Assembly (NCBI GenBank): GCA_963920705.1 | Contig: OY987226.1 | Location: 7,876,501 to 7,940,500, forward strand | Source of the DNA: Odiellus spinosus | Lineage: Eukaryota; Arthropoda; Arachnida; Opiliones; Phalangiidae | DNA: 64,000 nucleotides | Direction: 5' to 3' | Part shown: one piece after another, positions 11,998-24,225 of the stretch | How the letters are laid out: every line of letters starts with the position of its first letter | Position numbering within the stretch: the stretch's first letter is position 1 | Made by a program: the position numbers and the translations under genes | Notes under the pieces: generated by a model | The model's input: only the letters and a program-made list of their open reading frames with translations | What the model was told of the DNA's origin: nothing | The model's database searches: none

Positions 11998-12278
11998 CTG
12001 AATCGCGTCCGAGTAAGATCTAGCGACCAATGAGCAAAGGCCCGTCGTTCGCGCGAGATCTCCACGAGACTTACGTCGCGCGCGATTGGTCGCTAGACCT
12101 TACACGCGAGGAAAACAGGGCCTCCATGAATCCCACTAAGCCTATTTTCAGGGTAAGTTTTAAATTTATTTCTAGTTTAATATTCGCTTGTAAATTTTTT
12201 AAATAGTGGATTAGGCCTATTTAAACAATAAGGAATCGATAAAAAATCACTTGTTGTTAGGTTGCATCCTCCCTTTAA

Positions 12279-15200
12279 GGGAAGCGACTGTTGAATTTTT
12301 TAATGCAATTTTATAGCTGTTAATAAAGGGGAAATATGAATTAAAATTAAACTGACTAGGGTATAGTCGTAATTAGTCGTCAAATTAATGATCATTATAA
12401 TGAGTATGATTTTTAGTAAATTGTATTTTTTTCTAATTAAATATCTTTCAATGAAGATTCGAATAATGACTTAAATCTACCATAAATACGCAGACATCAC
12501 GCGAACTACCCTTTTTCCAAAAATATACTTATTTTCTATAAAACTAAATCTTTTTGAGAGCTTACTCACGTTTTGTATCATTTTTATTTCTAATGCCAAA
12601 CAATTCTCTTATTTCTCCGTTCATTTCTTCAATTGACGAGAAAATTTAATGTATTTATAATTCAGTTCAAGAGCAGTTTGCAACGACGGCTTCAAATATT
12701 CCTATGAATTTTAAGTTTGAATGATTTCGCGTTATCTGTTTTATAGCATTCGCAATTTGAAAACTACGCTCGAACTCGAATATATATTTATGTAAATTAA
12801 AACTTTTTCTTAGAAATTTCATATACAATAGAAATAATTTTTGGAAAAAGGGGGATTTTCATTTGCATTTTAATTATTTATAATATCAAAGTTGCCTTAA
12901 AGGTAAAAAGTAAAATACTGTATTTACGGATGTCTATGCTTTGGCGTATGGAGAGTTTGTTTAGAATTAAATTTACATTAGGACACAAAAATTGAAATTT
13001 TTGAAATGGTTTCTTTGGGAAATTAAAATTATAATATCAGCAATTATAGAGCGATATAATCCTCCAAGTTTTAACCATGTAGGGAATCTAATATTATGTA
13101 TATTATTAAAAAATAATTGAGATACCTAATTAGTAAAAAAGTTTAGATTTCGGTTTAGTTTTAAAATATCAATGTGGTTATATAGGAAATAGCTTCTCGT
13201 GCACAATTAGTCCGCGAATCATGTGTATACGAAGCATTTTTGAGTAATTAGTCAGTTCCTAAATCTACTATATTACGAGAACTTTTTTTCTTGATTTTTG
13301 GGAACATTAAGGACTTTTAAAGGGGGTAGTGTATTTTTTCTGGTAAAAAACCCTTAACAGTGGTCCCCTTTTGCTTTTAATTCAAATTTAAAGGATAGTT
13401 ATTGATCCAGGAGTATTCGAGTAAAATTTTCAAGTAGAGTCTTTACGTTCAACAATTAGTTATTTTATTTGTTTTATTTGTAGAAATACGGTTAAACAAT
13501 TAATAACTCATTAAATACTTCAACTATTCTAGTTTTAAATAGAGAAAACCGTTAATTTTAACTGTGTTAATTATTTTCGTAACAAGTTAACAAAAACTCC
13601 TTGATTTCTGAATTAACCGCCGCCTCAATCAAAACTCCTTATATTTATTTTTATTCAAGATGAGTTGGCATAGACTACTTTCTTTACTAAGTGGTTTGAG
13701 ATGGTGTATCATTCCGCCTCAGGTTTTTCCATCCCGCCTACTCCACTTGAACAGAAGTATATAGTTCTGAAACTATACCATTTTGAAAAACTTTTCAGTG
13801 ACCATAAAAGAAAAATATCAGACATCCAGCTTAACGACCGCAAATTTTATCGTGCAAATTGCTGTATCAAAATAGCTTGAGTCTGTGATGTTTTAAAAAA
13901 ATAAGCCTCCTAATTCCAAGCAATCACGCAAAAAATCCAACCGTTAAATTTAATCAGTTTAAATTAGCTCAGTTTCCTCTTGGTTTCCTTTTCGAGCTCC
14001 ACTCGCAAATATTATTTTGAAGCGCTGCTTCGAGTAAAAATTAATCTTAACAATAATTTTTTCACGCCAAAAGTTTATAAATTATTCTGGGAAAGTAATT
14101 AACGCTCTAAGGAAACTTAAGAGACTGTTGATTCGAGACTAGAGTTCTAAATTACCATAATTTTGAAATTTACTCTCTCGTGATATCATAAAGATATTTC
14201 TATTTGAATTTCTGTTATTTTAAATTCGGAATTCCTTTTCCAAACGCTACAGAATTCTTATTTCTGACTAAATAATTTGCATTGACTCCGACATGAAAAT
14301 TGCATTTACAAAAAACCAGAATAACTATATTTAAAAGTAGATTTGTAGCAATTTGTTCACTTCTAATCCAATTAAGGCTTTAAATTATAAATTTATATTG
14401 TGGAAATTTTACCCTAAGACACTCTAGCGGTTGCAGTCTGTTAAAAAATTATTGAAGCCCGAAGCGAGCGCCATTCTCCGGAGAATTTCCACGTCTTAAA
14501 ATTTAGAGGAATAGTCCAAACCACTGATGCATAACAGGGGTGGTAGCTATTTTTTATTTTTTTTATTATTTATTTATAGCCGGGTTGAGGTTGGTTAGCT
14601 TTTTGCTTATGTATCGTTAAGCTAATGTGAATTAATTACTTTTCTGTAATAAGTTATGAACTTTTGTTCATATACCGTAACCATATCAGTGTTATTCTTC
14701 AACGTTTACTAATTAAAATCGCCTTCATAATTTTTATACAGTTTTTCATAGAGAAATGCAATGATATCGTTGCTTCGTATGTGCTGAAAACTCCAAATGA
14801 TTCGTTGTAACAAACTACCGGCTGCTACAGTATTAATTTCCTAAGTTCCTAACCCCTTAATTTTTATGGTCGAAAGAAATAAGCTTTCAAATTTTAATAC
14901 AAGCTTTAAACGCAGTCGCGGGTTTAAAAAACTGCGTATTTCGCTTTAAAAGACTAATTTTCTAAAGAACTTAATGGTCTTTCTAAGGATGGAAGCTAGC
15001 ATATATTATAGACAGTGTATTTAAAAATATATATATATATTGAAATATGGATGGGCCCTAGCAATTAAAATATTCCAGTCATTTTAGCGATCTAATGAGC
15101 GACCGCGGCCGAAACGCGCCGAGAAAGATAATACGAACTTCCTCCTGTTTTAAGGTTATTTAATTTCAAAACATCGTATCTTTATTACAATTATTACCGA

Positions 15201-15660
15201 AATATACTAGGTTTTAGATATTAAAAGTACCCCCATTGTTTTTAGCGAAATTTGTAAAAAAAGGAAAAAGAATCGTTGGTGTGCGCCAGCAAACCCCCGG
15301 TTCTCTAAGTTGAATAATGAGAGTGATTAATGTTGGAAATCGAGGATAACTTTTATCTAGCCACCCTCCTTCTAGAATCTCTCATACTTGTAAAGGAAAA
15401 GTCTTGTAAAATATTCATTTTTTGTACATAAATATTATTGAAGATGTAGCTAATTTTGCCATATATCACGTGACTTGCCGAATTTCAAATACATTAATTG
15501 AACCGTTGCAAATTATCCTTTTCCATAAATTCTTCTTGCGTTTAATGAAAGTTATCAATTAACCTGTACCGTTTAAGATGGCATAGCTATCTAAATCAGC
15601 GGAGTAGGTACTATTTTGTTAGTATTTTATATTTTTAGAAACAAACCAAAACAAAACTAT
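12279..15660. other. AT-rich non-coding DNA
   Basis: This is about 3.4 kb without any supported gene. Stops are frequent in all frames. Short AT dinucleotide tracts occur (for example around 15027-15041). No repeats shared with the rest of the window were noticed. Confidence 0.5.
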
Positions 15661-16052
15661 CCGGTAATTTATCCGTAAACTACCCGTTAATTTATCCGTA
15701 AACTATCCGTTAAGTAACCCGTAAACGACCTGGTAATTGATCCGTAAACTACCCAGTAATTTACCCGTGAACTACCAGGTAATTTACCCATAAACTACCC
15801 AGTAAGTTAGCCGTAAACGACCTGGTAATTTATCCGTAAACTACCCAGTAATGTTCCCGTAACATTCCTGTAATTTAACCGTAAACGATCCGGTAATTTA
15901 ATCATAAACGGCCCGGTAATTTACCCGTAAACTACCCGGTAATTTACCCGTAAACTACCCGGTAATTTACCCGTAAACTACCCGGTAATTTAGCCATACA
16001 CTAACCGGTAATTTAGCCATACACTAACCGGTAATCTTTCTGTATAATACCC
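15661..16052 (+). repeat. 23-bp minisatellite, about 17 units (array 1)
   Basis: This is a tandem array with a 23-bp unit. The best-conserved units (15916-15984) read GGTAATTTACCC followed by GTAAACTACCC. Each unit is therefore itself an imperfect dimer of an 11-12-bp motif GTAANNTACCC. Units at the left edge diverge (GTTAATTTATCC variants); identical units cluster at the right centre; the last ones carry GCCATACACTAACC. No coding frame is involved. The period equals that of the array at 24226-24889. Confidence 0.9.
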
Positions 16053-19000
16053 AATAAATAACAGGTTTTTTTACCGATACAATAATTTTTTTAAAACGAA
16101 ATTTTGATGAAACTTGTTCTTTAAAATCAGTATACAAGAACGAATGCCGAATGTGACCATATTTGGGAAGCAGTTAAACCCAACGTTTAAACCGTAAATA
16201 AATGAACCCTAGTAATCATGCCTTATTCTTAACTCCATTTCGTTCCTTGAACATCCTTTGACAAAAGGCGCCGGTCTACAACTAATTCGTAAAGAGCAGT
16301 TAATGTTCTTCTGCTAGTTTTTCTTGTCTCTACTGCGACTAATTGGCTAAATTCATTTTTGACTTGAAACAATAATTAGATCATTTTTTTATCTGGAATG
16401 CCATTGTTATTACGAGAGCGTAGTATCACACAATGCAGGGCTGAGTTATGAGAGTTAGATTTGGAAATAATTATTATTGTTATTGTATAATCTAGACTCG
16501 GATACGCGCGGTTTTAAAATATGAATTAATTACACCATACATGTTCTAACAGAAGTTTATTGAAACCACCCTTTAGGAGAGACTTTTGTCGTGCCGAAGG
16601 GAAAAAACAAAGTTACAATTGTTTACGGCAAAATATAGCCGTGTTAAAGTAGGGTTTTCATTTAAGAGTGGTATTTGCGGCAATTTAATTTTAAAGTCAA
16701 AGTCAGATAGATAGTAGCGATATCGAAAATGGCGTCTCGCTGGCCCTTTCTCGAGAATTTTTGGTGTTTTCACGGAAATCGTAATATTTTTCGCAAATTT
16801 CTCTTATGAAATCGAATTTTAAAATTGGATGCTTGCAGACGACGTCGCAAATGTATTTCGCGCTAGAGAAGTCGCGTAGACATCGTTTTTCGCGCGATAC
16901 GTTTTCCTAGGCTCGATCTACGCATGCACATGGCGGACATTTCGCGCGAAATGCAGCTGCGACATCTGTGCGCATTAAGCAGCTATCGAGCGAGAATGCG
17001 TAGCTTACAAGTAGAGCTGAAGCTGAAATTAGAAACTATACTGACGAAAAAATTAAAACAATTTTGATCAAATCGCGTTTGATAATCAGCTTCATCTATT
17101 GGAAAAGGTGTACTATTCGCGACCGAAACATCGTCTGCTAAAGTGTTATCCCTATCGAATGGACAGCAGACGACGTGTCGATCACGAACAGACGCACGAG
17201 AATTTGTTTTGAAAATCACTTTCTACTACGTGCTCTTTCAGCTTCAGTTTTTTTCGATTCTCCGCACGCTTGAGAATGTGTATTTTTTTTTAATAAAGGG
17301 GATATTAAATTGATTGAATGTACTTCTGGAAGGGGAAAAGGATGCGTAGTTATTGGTGCGTGTTAATTAGAACTTAATTCACGCTTTTGCCGTGAACAAT
17401 CGGTTGTGAAGTAATTAAATTATTATTCGGTTTGTGGGGCAATGTTTTTAATATTGAATAATATCGTAATGATCGAAAATTTTGTTCTAATTAATATCAA
17501 ACTTTCAGTTTAATTCGATTAATTACAAAAGTGTTTGCAGCAAAAAATAAAAGCCATAATATTCCGTGAAGGTCGCAGTAGAATCCTTCGTACTACTAAT
17601 TTTCCGTGGCAAAAATATAAATTTTGTTTCTCGGGCGAAATAATTATTTTAGCTTCGAAAATGACTCGGTGCAAATTAATCATAACGGTTTTTTTTTTCT
17701 TTTGATTATTCTACTTTTATCATCTACATTTTTTTTCGTTGCAGCCATTTTTATATTTTTATTACATCCTAAAATTTCAATATTTAAATTAGAAAGAAAT
17801 AAATATACCATTTTTTCGAACAAAATTTTAGTTCTATTAAACCTTACTTTTCTTCTGAAAAATATGTAGGCTAACCTCTGATAATAATTCTCATAATTTT
17901 AAAATTGGCTCATTTATATTCAGTCTATACTATAAGAAACCAAATTTTTACTATAATAATTCTCATGCACGCCTAAAGAAATGGTAACTCTAGAGTTTTA
18001 TAGTGTTTCGATCTAATCTTACTATCAAGACCGTACAAGAATATCATTTGAATACGCGCTCTTTCACTAATGATCCAATCCCTCAGGATAATTATACTTT
18101 AATGTATTAATTGTAGGTAAAGACCCAAATCCTAGTCATTTCAAATAAATTTATTCTTAGACAAATCATTTTTACTTTGTTTGTCTACAATATTTAAACC
18201 TCAGATATATATATACTTGAGAACAGATGTTTCAACCAATTTAGCAATATATAGCTCTTAATTCCTGACCATTTCACGGATTTAATATAGTCTGAGCTTC
18301 TAACCAACCGATAACTTATTTAAAGTGAAACTGTCATCAATTCTCATGAAAATGGAATATAATTTTAGTAGAATTTTCGGAAAGATTGTTAGTTCATAGA
18401 AAATAATTACTACGACAGTAAAAATAATATTCTAATATATATGGATCTTTGAAATTTTTGAAAACCAAAAAACGTCGACATTCTATACGTCATCGATATG
18501 TTCTAGCCAATAGTTGATTCTCTCGCGTTTTGAAACATGATATGGTTGATTTAACGCGGTTTATTTCGTGAATGTACTTAATCCAGAAATTTGAACGTTT
18601 TCCCCACATTATACGTCATCATTAAATTTATGTATTTTAGGGAATTTATTTTTTAATTCCTTATAAAAAAGAAGTCAACCCATAAGAGTAAAATTTTGAA
18701 TATATAGGTTTTTAAGAGTACGGAAAAGTTTTAACATTAAATTCATAGACTTTTTACCAAATATTGTGACTGGGTCACTTTAAATAACACGATCATCTCC
18801 GTAATGTACACAAATAAAACGAGGTTTCATTCCGCGCTTCAAATCCCAACTAGACTAGACTTCAAATTCCGCGAAAACAACTATGAACATCCAATTAGAA
18901 TTTACTCAATCCTTAACATTTAATTAGAAAAGGATTAATTCGCTTTTACGAGAGATAATTTGACATATTCAAGTTGTAACCAAACCCGCCTTCTCCCGAC

Positions 19001-19499
19001 GGCTTCTACCACCTTCCAAATTGACAATACGACGTTGCGTGTAATTAAGTTTATTCGACGCTTAATACAGGTTTAATTTAAGATAGTTTTTGATAAGAAT
19101 ATTTTCCTACAACTACTATATACACAACACCATAATATGTACGGATTTAAGTTGTAAAACACAACTCACCTTTTGGGAAACAACGCGCCGTATATAACAT
19201 CAAACTGTATATTATATCAATGTTGTAATATAAATATTATACAATATTACGCGCTCCGCGATGCTCAACCCACAGTCAAACACTCTGGAGGAACGAAACG
19301 GGGTCAGGAACGATTCAATATATAATAACGAGACCGAGTTCAATGTTTTAAGTCGTTTTTCCAGAACGTCTCAAACGCGTTATCTTCACGCGCACAATTT
19401 CATCAATTAAGGGGGACCACGAACAACAACGATATAGTTACCGGTACACTATATATATTTATTTTGAATATGTCGTACCAAATCCAATTAGTTTAATTG
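16053..19499. other. Mostly AT-rich non-coding DNA with a CpG-rich patch
   Basis: No supported gene is seen. The part at about 16840-17290 is richer in GC and CpG (several TTTCGCGCG motifs). It is loosely inverted-repetitive: GCTGAAGCTGAAA near 17019 faces TTTCAGCTTCAG near 17238. Open frames at 16983-17219 (-) and 17624-17869 (+) have no recognisable domain; the latter is a low-complexity T-rich stretch. The segment 18745-18785 is homologous to 28849-28890. Confidence 0.45.
18745..18785 (+). repeat. Short dispersed homology, copy 1
   Basis: ATAGACTTTTTACCAAATAT and the following TGACTGGGTCACT recur with few changes at 28849-28890. The homology is about 40 bp long, and flanks on both sides differ. 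Confidence 0.45.
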
Positions 19500-20130
19500 A
19501 ACGAGAAACCGATAGATTTTTGTTTTCTTCGAGAATCTTCTCGGATCTAGTTGCGACGAAAACCCGTTTGGCGAAATCTCGCGCTTCGATCTCATCAAGA
19601 AGACCTTTTTTTCAATATCAAGAGTTGCAACGGCTGCGGAGGGGAAGTTTTGGAGAATCTAGAGACTGCAGACGGAACGGTCTGCTTCGAAGGAAGCTCC
19701 GAAAGCGACTGGCGCGGACCTAGTGGCTGGAGGAAAAACACGACGCAGTCAGTGCGCGGCCCAAGTATCGAAGACACGGAGGGGGGCTGCGACGTTACCG
19801 TTCCTACGGCTTGATCTTGGCGGGAAGCTTTGCAGCCCAGCCGCGTAGCTCGGGCTGGCAGGATCTCGGATCGTTACTCACGACGCGGCCTGTATACCTG
19901 CAGACGTCCCTCGTTGAAGGCTCGCGCCTCCATTGTTCAAACTTGAAATAGACGGACGGCCTGCTGCTGGAAAGAAATATTTTTCGGTGGAGGAAACCTA
20001 CCGATGGGAACGAGAGAGAGAGGACACCCCGAAAAAAATCGATATCGGAGGACCAGTACGCTCACCCGGGTCGGGGACAGATGGGATTAAGAGTGGGCCG
20101 TGTCCGTGACCTCTCGTTGCAACGTTTGTA
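19500..20130. promoter_or_regulatory. GC- and CpG-rich island, possible promoter or first exon region
   Basis: About 600 bp of clearly higher GC and CpG content stands out sharply from AT-rich flanks. Open frames overlap on both strands (19551-19814 on +, 19595-19777 on -), which is common in GC-rich DNA and not in itself coding evidence. Such islands in insect genomes often mark promoters, 5' untranslated exons or recent insertions. No TATA box or clear transposon terminus was found at its edges. A candidate minus-strand exon lies at its right part. Confidence 0.35.
19887..19967 (-). CDS. Possible first coding exon on the minus strand
   Basis: Read on the minus strand, a pyrimidine tract ending in CAG precedes about 28 bases. 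These are followed by an ATG in good context (ACAATGG) at about 19936. Seventeen codons (MEARAFNEGRLQVYRPR) run without a stop to a consensus donor GTGAGT at about 19881-19886. An earlier alternative donor follows CTGCAG. The codon use looks exon-like and the island context supports a gene start, but I do not recognise the peptide and no further exon was identified. Confidence 0.25.
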
Positions 20131-22086
20131 ACTTAGTTCGACCCCATATTTTTCTGAAGGAGATTTTTGGTCGGGGAAGGTGATGGGATCGGATGGGATT
20201 TAGCGCGAAATCGCCTTTTATACTTCGTATTAAAGTCATTGAGTAGACGAGGATTATGTTTTATATAAAATGAAGGGTGTAAATATGGTTTGCCAAGAAG
20301 AATGACCTTAAAGGTACTTGTACCTAACAAGATGTATTAGTTTACGAAGCAAGCTCTAAATTTATGTACTGATTATTTATCGAACCTAATTATATCTAAC
20401 AACCCATTTATTTTATGATGAGAACTTCGCGGTAAAAGTTTTAATTAACTTATACCATTTGATTATGAATCGATTTTTGGAGTAGATAATCCAATTTATT
20501 CTATCTTTATCAAATAATAGAGATTATCCGCAGGATTCTATGATAAATTCAACGTATTTGAAGTAAATTAACTGATTATCCAAATATTTGAAGATTTTTT
20601 TGTACATACGCGCACCTCTAGATAGGTTATAAGAAAACCATTGATTGGTTTTCTCCTATGAGTCGTTTTCATCCTTAAATACCAACGTACGGCAGTTGAA
20701 TCACATGCGCTCATTATATTCGCCTGTAGGAGTGTTCAAACTGCAGAGCTTCGGTGTTCAGGGCGAAAACAACGTTTAGGGACAGACCAATAATATTCTT
20801 ATAGAAACCATGTAGAACCCTGTTTTTTAATGTTTTGTCATAAACTAGGCACCATCAGTTGTGCCCTCTTTAAAATTATATCATCGTGTGAAAAGATCAA
20901 TAAGATAAAAATATTTTCATGAATTTTGGACGATCGAGGTATAAAAATAACCAAGAGGGTTCTGCATTCAATTCTTTCTTGGCTTGACCCCAAGATTACA
21001 GAATTTGACCTTTAGTAAGCGGTTAAAAACGATTTATTTAAAGTCTCTAATGTAAACGCGACTAACGTTTAATCGATTAATCGACGATCTGACTTCGATT
21101 TCCCCGCGTATTGATGGCAACGAACGCGAATTACTTCTCCGTATCATATATATAGAACCTGTTTAGGAAACAAATATTTTTAATCATTTATTAAAACAGC
21201 GATGGAACGAGATTCCCCTCGTATACTATTTATATTTTTAAAACAATCGAGGTTAAGAGTACTTGGGGGGGAAGACTCGCAAATTACGCGTATATGGGAG
21301 CTAACTCGCTACAAGGAGCGATGTAGGTCACGCTTTTTGACAGGGGTACGTCCGGCATTATTGATTCATAATCCCTACACTTCTCTTGGAATATTACCTA
21401 GATCTATTTCAGAGGTGTAAATAATGCAAGACTAAATATATATATATAATGTATATATAATATATGGGTCTGGCCACTAGAAAATTACATTTTTAGTAAT
21501 CTTAAATATCTCCATACAAAAGGAAACTTTTCTTTTTGATTGCTAATCTAAAATTTGAATTTAAATTGCCAATCAAAAACATAATATAAAAGGTTTTGTC
21601 ACGCTATTTTTAAAACTGAATTTAAAATTTTACTCCTTTCTTATAAAGACACGTTATTAAGAAACTTGGAAAGAAAAATAATAATATAAACCATTGATTT
21701 TTCGGAAAAATTTCGAAAATACCGATATAACTATTACTGTAATTTTTTTGTCACATATTTTTAAAGTGCTACTCAAATATTTATTTAGTTTTCATTAGAA
21801 ATTTATGATAGCCTCACTTAAAAATTAAAACTTTCCCAAAAATATATATTTTTTATATTTTTTTCTAACGATATTTTTGCTGTCTCAAACAGTATTTATT
21901 GATTGAGTTAAAATAAATATCTTACAATATTATAAAATTAAATATTTTTCATAATTTTTTAGAATGTTATCTAACCTCGGCTTTAATATTGTAAAACCAG
22001 AAGACTATAAAAGATAAGTTTGAGATGGATTCACAACTCCACAGAGTTGACTAAGGATTAATTTACTAGAAAACGTATGGTTTTAA
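20131..22086. other. AT-rich non-coding DNA
   Basis: No supported gene is seen. The open frame at 21202-21420 (+) has no recognisable domain. AT dinucleotide tracts occur near 21438-21470. Confidence 0.5.
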
Positions 22087-22110
22087 AGGGAAAGGCAACC
22101 CAACTTTAAA
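22083..22110 (+). mobile_element. Solo left end of a TTAA-type element
   Basis: TTAA followed by AGGGAAAGGCAACCCAACTT resembles the left terminus AGGGAGAATGCAACCTAAC of the TTAA elements at 10711 and 43653. No matching right end was found downstream, so this is a truncated or unpaired end. Confidence 0.35.
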
Positions 22111-22414
22111 AGTACTTCCATTGGAAAGAGAATGCTTAAAAACCTACAAATCAAAACACATTATAGTGATTTAAGTCTTGGTTAATTTATAAATATCATT
22201 TTAAAACCGAAATTGACGTTCCTAGAAGAACGCCATATTTGCTTCCCGGCATTTCGAGTTTTAAAAATAAGGATCCGCTTCAATGATTGGCCTTTAAGTC
22301 ACCCAATAAAGATTCGCGAAACGAAGGCCATTCGAGTCGACTGCAGTCGGATCGTCTGTTCGTAACTTCGTAAGAAGACCCGTAATTTTGTGATTTCTAA
22401 CTTTCTACGAAAAC

Positions 22415-22462
22415 ATGCCTAATTGCGTAATTAATGAATGCAGTTTAGTTCTTACCTTCTAA
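22415..22462 (+). pseudogene. Possible remnant of a THAP-type N-terminus
   Basis: An ATG at 22415 encodes MPNCVINECS and then a few residues before a stop at 22460-22462. THAP zinc-finger proteins typically start MP followed by C-x(2,4)-C, and C4-x4-C9 fits that. None of the later THAP residues (FxxFP, W, C-x2-H) follow in frame, so it would be a broken or unspliced start at best. The stretch 22240-22740 is richer in GC than its flanks, which would suit an old promoter region. Ten residues are weak evidence and chance is possible. Confidence 0.15.
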
Positions 22463-22749
22463 TTCTTCAAATCAACTTAAGACTCGGTTAATACCTAGTA
22501 CTGACTACTACTAGCTCAGCTGGCCGACCGACCTTCGGGTTAGTGTTCGCGCGCGGGATCCTTCGGAAGTAGCCTATGTTTCGGCCCGGCATATCTTATT
22601 TGACTCTAAAGAAATTGAGCGCGCTTATACCCACATCTATTTTCAGCTAGAGTCAAGTGACTTTAGGTGAGAAATAAACCAATCGGCGAAGCCGATCCTC
22701 AGCAGGCATCGAAAGGGTATGAAAAAACTAAAATGGCGTTCACTAGAGA

Positions 22750-24225
22750 TCACTTTTTGCTTATAATAAACGTAAATATCTTAATATCTATTAACTATTA
22801 AATTTTTTGCGATATAATATTAGTCGTTTTAATATACGCTCTATAATTTAAGACACACTTTTTTTTATCCCGGTCTGTACCTTTAAGAGCGTACGAGTTA
22901 TATTTGTATTAAAAAGTATGCCTTTTCGCTTACCCCGAACTTACAACAAAACCCAAATCTTTATTTAAACTTCCCCCGGCTTAATTTTCATCATATATCT
23001 ACCTAGAAATAACAATTTTTCCATGTTTCACGCTCGAATTCTTTTTATGAGGTCGTTGCTTACCAAGTTTAGCGATTCCTCCTTCACTGTAGGTACTTCT
23101 ACATAGCTATAACTATCATACAAATTGTATATATACCGGTATATACCGTGAACCGAGTTTTAAAGTTGAAATAATTTGAAAAGACCAGGAGGGTATGAGA
23201 AATTATGGGTTTGGTCGTATTAAGACACCATTAAATGATAATTATATAGTATTATAGAACCATGGTACTTGAATGACATTCAGGATGTAGTTATAGATCT
23301 GTTAGGATGTTTAAGAGCCGCGAATGATAGAAATACGATCGGTAATAGGTGTTAAAAATGGGATGCAGTAACTTCCTGGTAAGGAAATATTGAATTGTTC
23401 AACTGTAAAATGATGATAACAGGGTTGGAGGTGTTTAATCCACGTAAATATCCGTTGATTATCGATTGCGTGATTGCTAATTAACGGATGGCTAGATCAA
23501 AATATAAAAGTTATTATTAAATACATTAAATTCAAATCAAATATGATATGAAAAACAAGAACCATTTTTTTCAGGACACTTCTAACTTAAATAAACAGGT
23601 AACGGTTGACAGATATTTAAAAAGTTTATTAAATTTCGCTCAACACGAAATATGCTCGCGACTCTTGACAGTTTTAAAAATACATTTTTATTCAAATGAA
23701 GGAAACCTCGGAGTAGAATGTTTGGAAAACATATCCTTTATCATCCTGTATAAATCATATCGAGCGAAGTTACGGCGAACTGATACGCAATATCGAGTCT
23801 CGTATGAATTAAAGTAGTCCCTAGATTTTTCTCCGAAAGCGTAGTTATAGAGGGAAAATTTACCTGATGCACGCGGTTGGAGCGTGCTAGGACAATTTTC
23901 AAAATATTTAAATTCTTGACATTTAGATAAATTTCTCCTCCTCATTGCCCATCAAGTCTTTTGGCGCGAAACGGCCACTAGAAAATGGAGAATAAATATC
24001 TGAAAAGTAACCCCGCAAAACCCCAATAATATATCACAACCGAAGATTTTTGACGTCCAGACGAGGACTCGCTTTTCGACCTTTTAATTTAAGCTTTTTA
24101 TACCGTAAGAATCTTCTAGTGTTAGGCTTTTCTCTTTTGACTTAAAATGAGGTAGGATGGATTTGACTACTTCTGAAAACGACTTCGTTGTATACGAAGT
24201 GTTCCAACCATCACGTTTTGAAGAT
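22750..24225. other. AT-rich non-coding DNA
   Basis: Nothing beyond overlapping short frames at 23548-23817 (+) and 23688-23945 (-) is visible. Neither has a recognisable motif. Confidence 0.5.

Larger units (their letters stand above)
10711..12274. mobile_element. Palindromic TTAA-flanked element, interrupted by a nested insertion
   Basis: The element is flanked by TTAA at 10707-10710 and 12275-12278. It starts AGGGAGAATGCAACCTAA and ends with the inverted equivalent TTAGGTTGCATCCTCCCT. Long arms pair across almost the whole element: the left arm runs from 10711 to about 10869 and resumes near 12000, the right arm from about 12060 to 12274, with landmarks AATAGGCTTAGCGGGATTCATGG and CTAGCGACCAAT. 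The only interruption is a nested 1.1-kb element in the left arm. A second copy lies at 43653-43964. TTAA duplication is typical of piggyBac and Kolobok transposons. No transposase is present, so this is non-autonomous. Confidence 0.8.

Noticed and set aside
17624-17869. Hydrophobic 81-codon frame suggesting a membrane protein
   Set aside because: T-rich DNA gives Phe/Leu/Ile runs by composition; no other support.
22505-22572. tRNA-like segment: TAGCTCAGCTGG matches the A box and 6 of 7 acceptor positions pair
   Set aside because: The D-stem partner, anticodon stem and B box (GGTTCRANNCC) are missing, so no cloverleaf forms.
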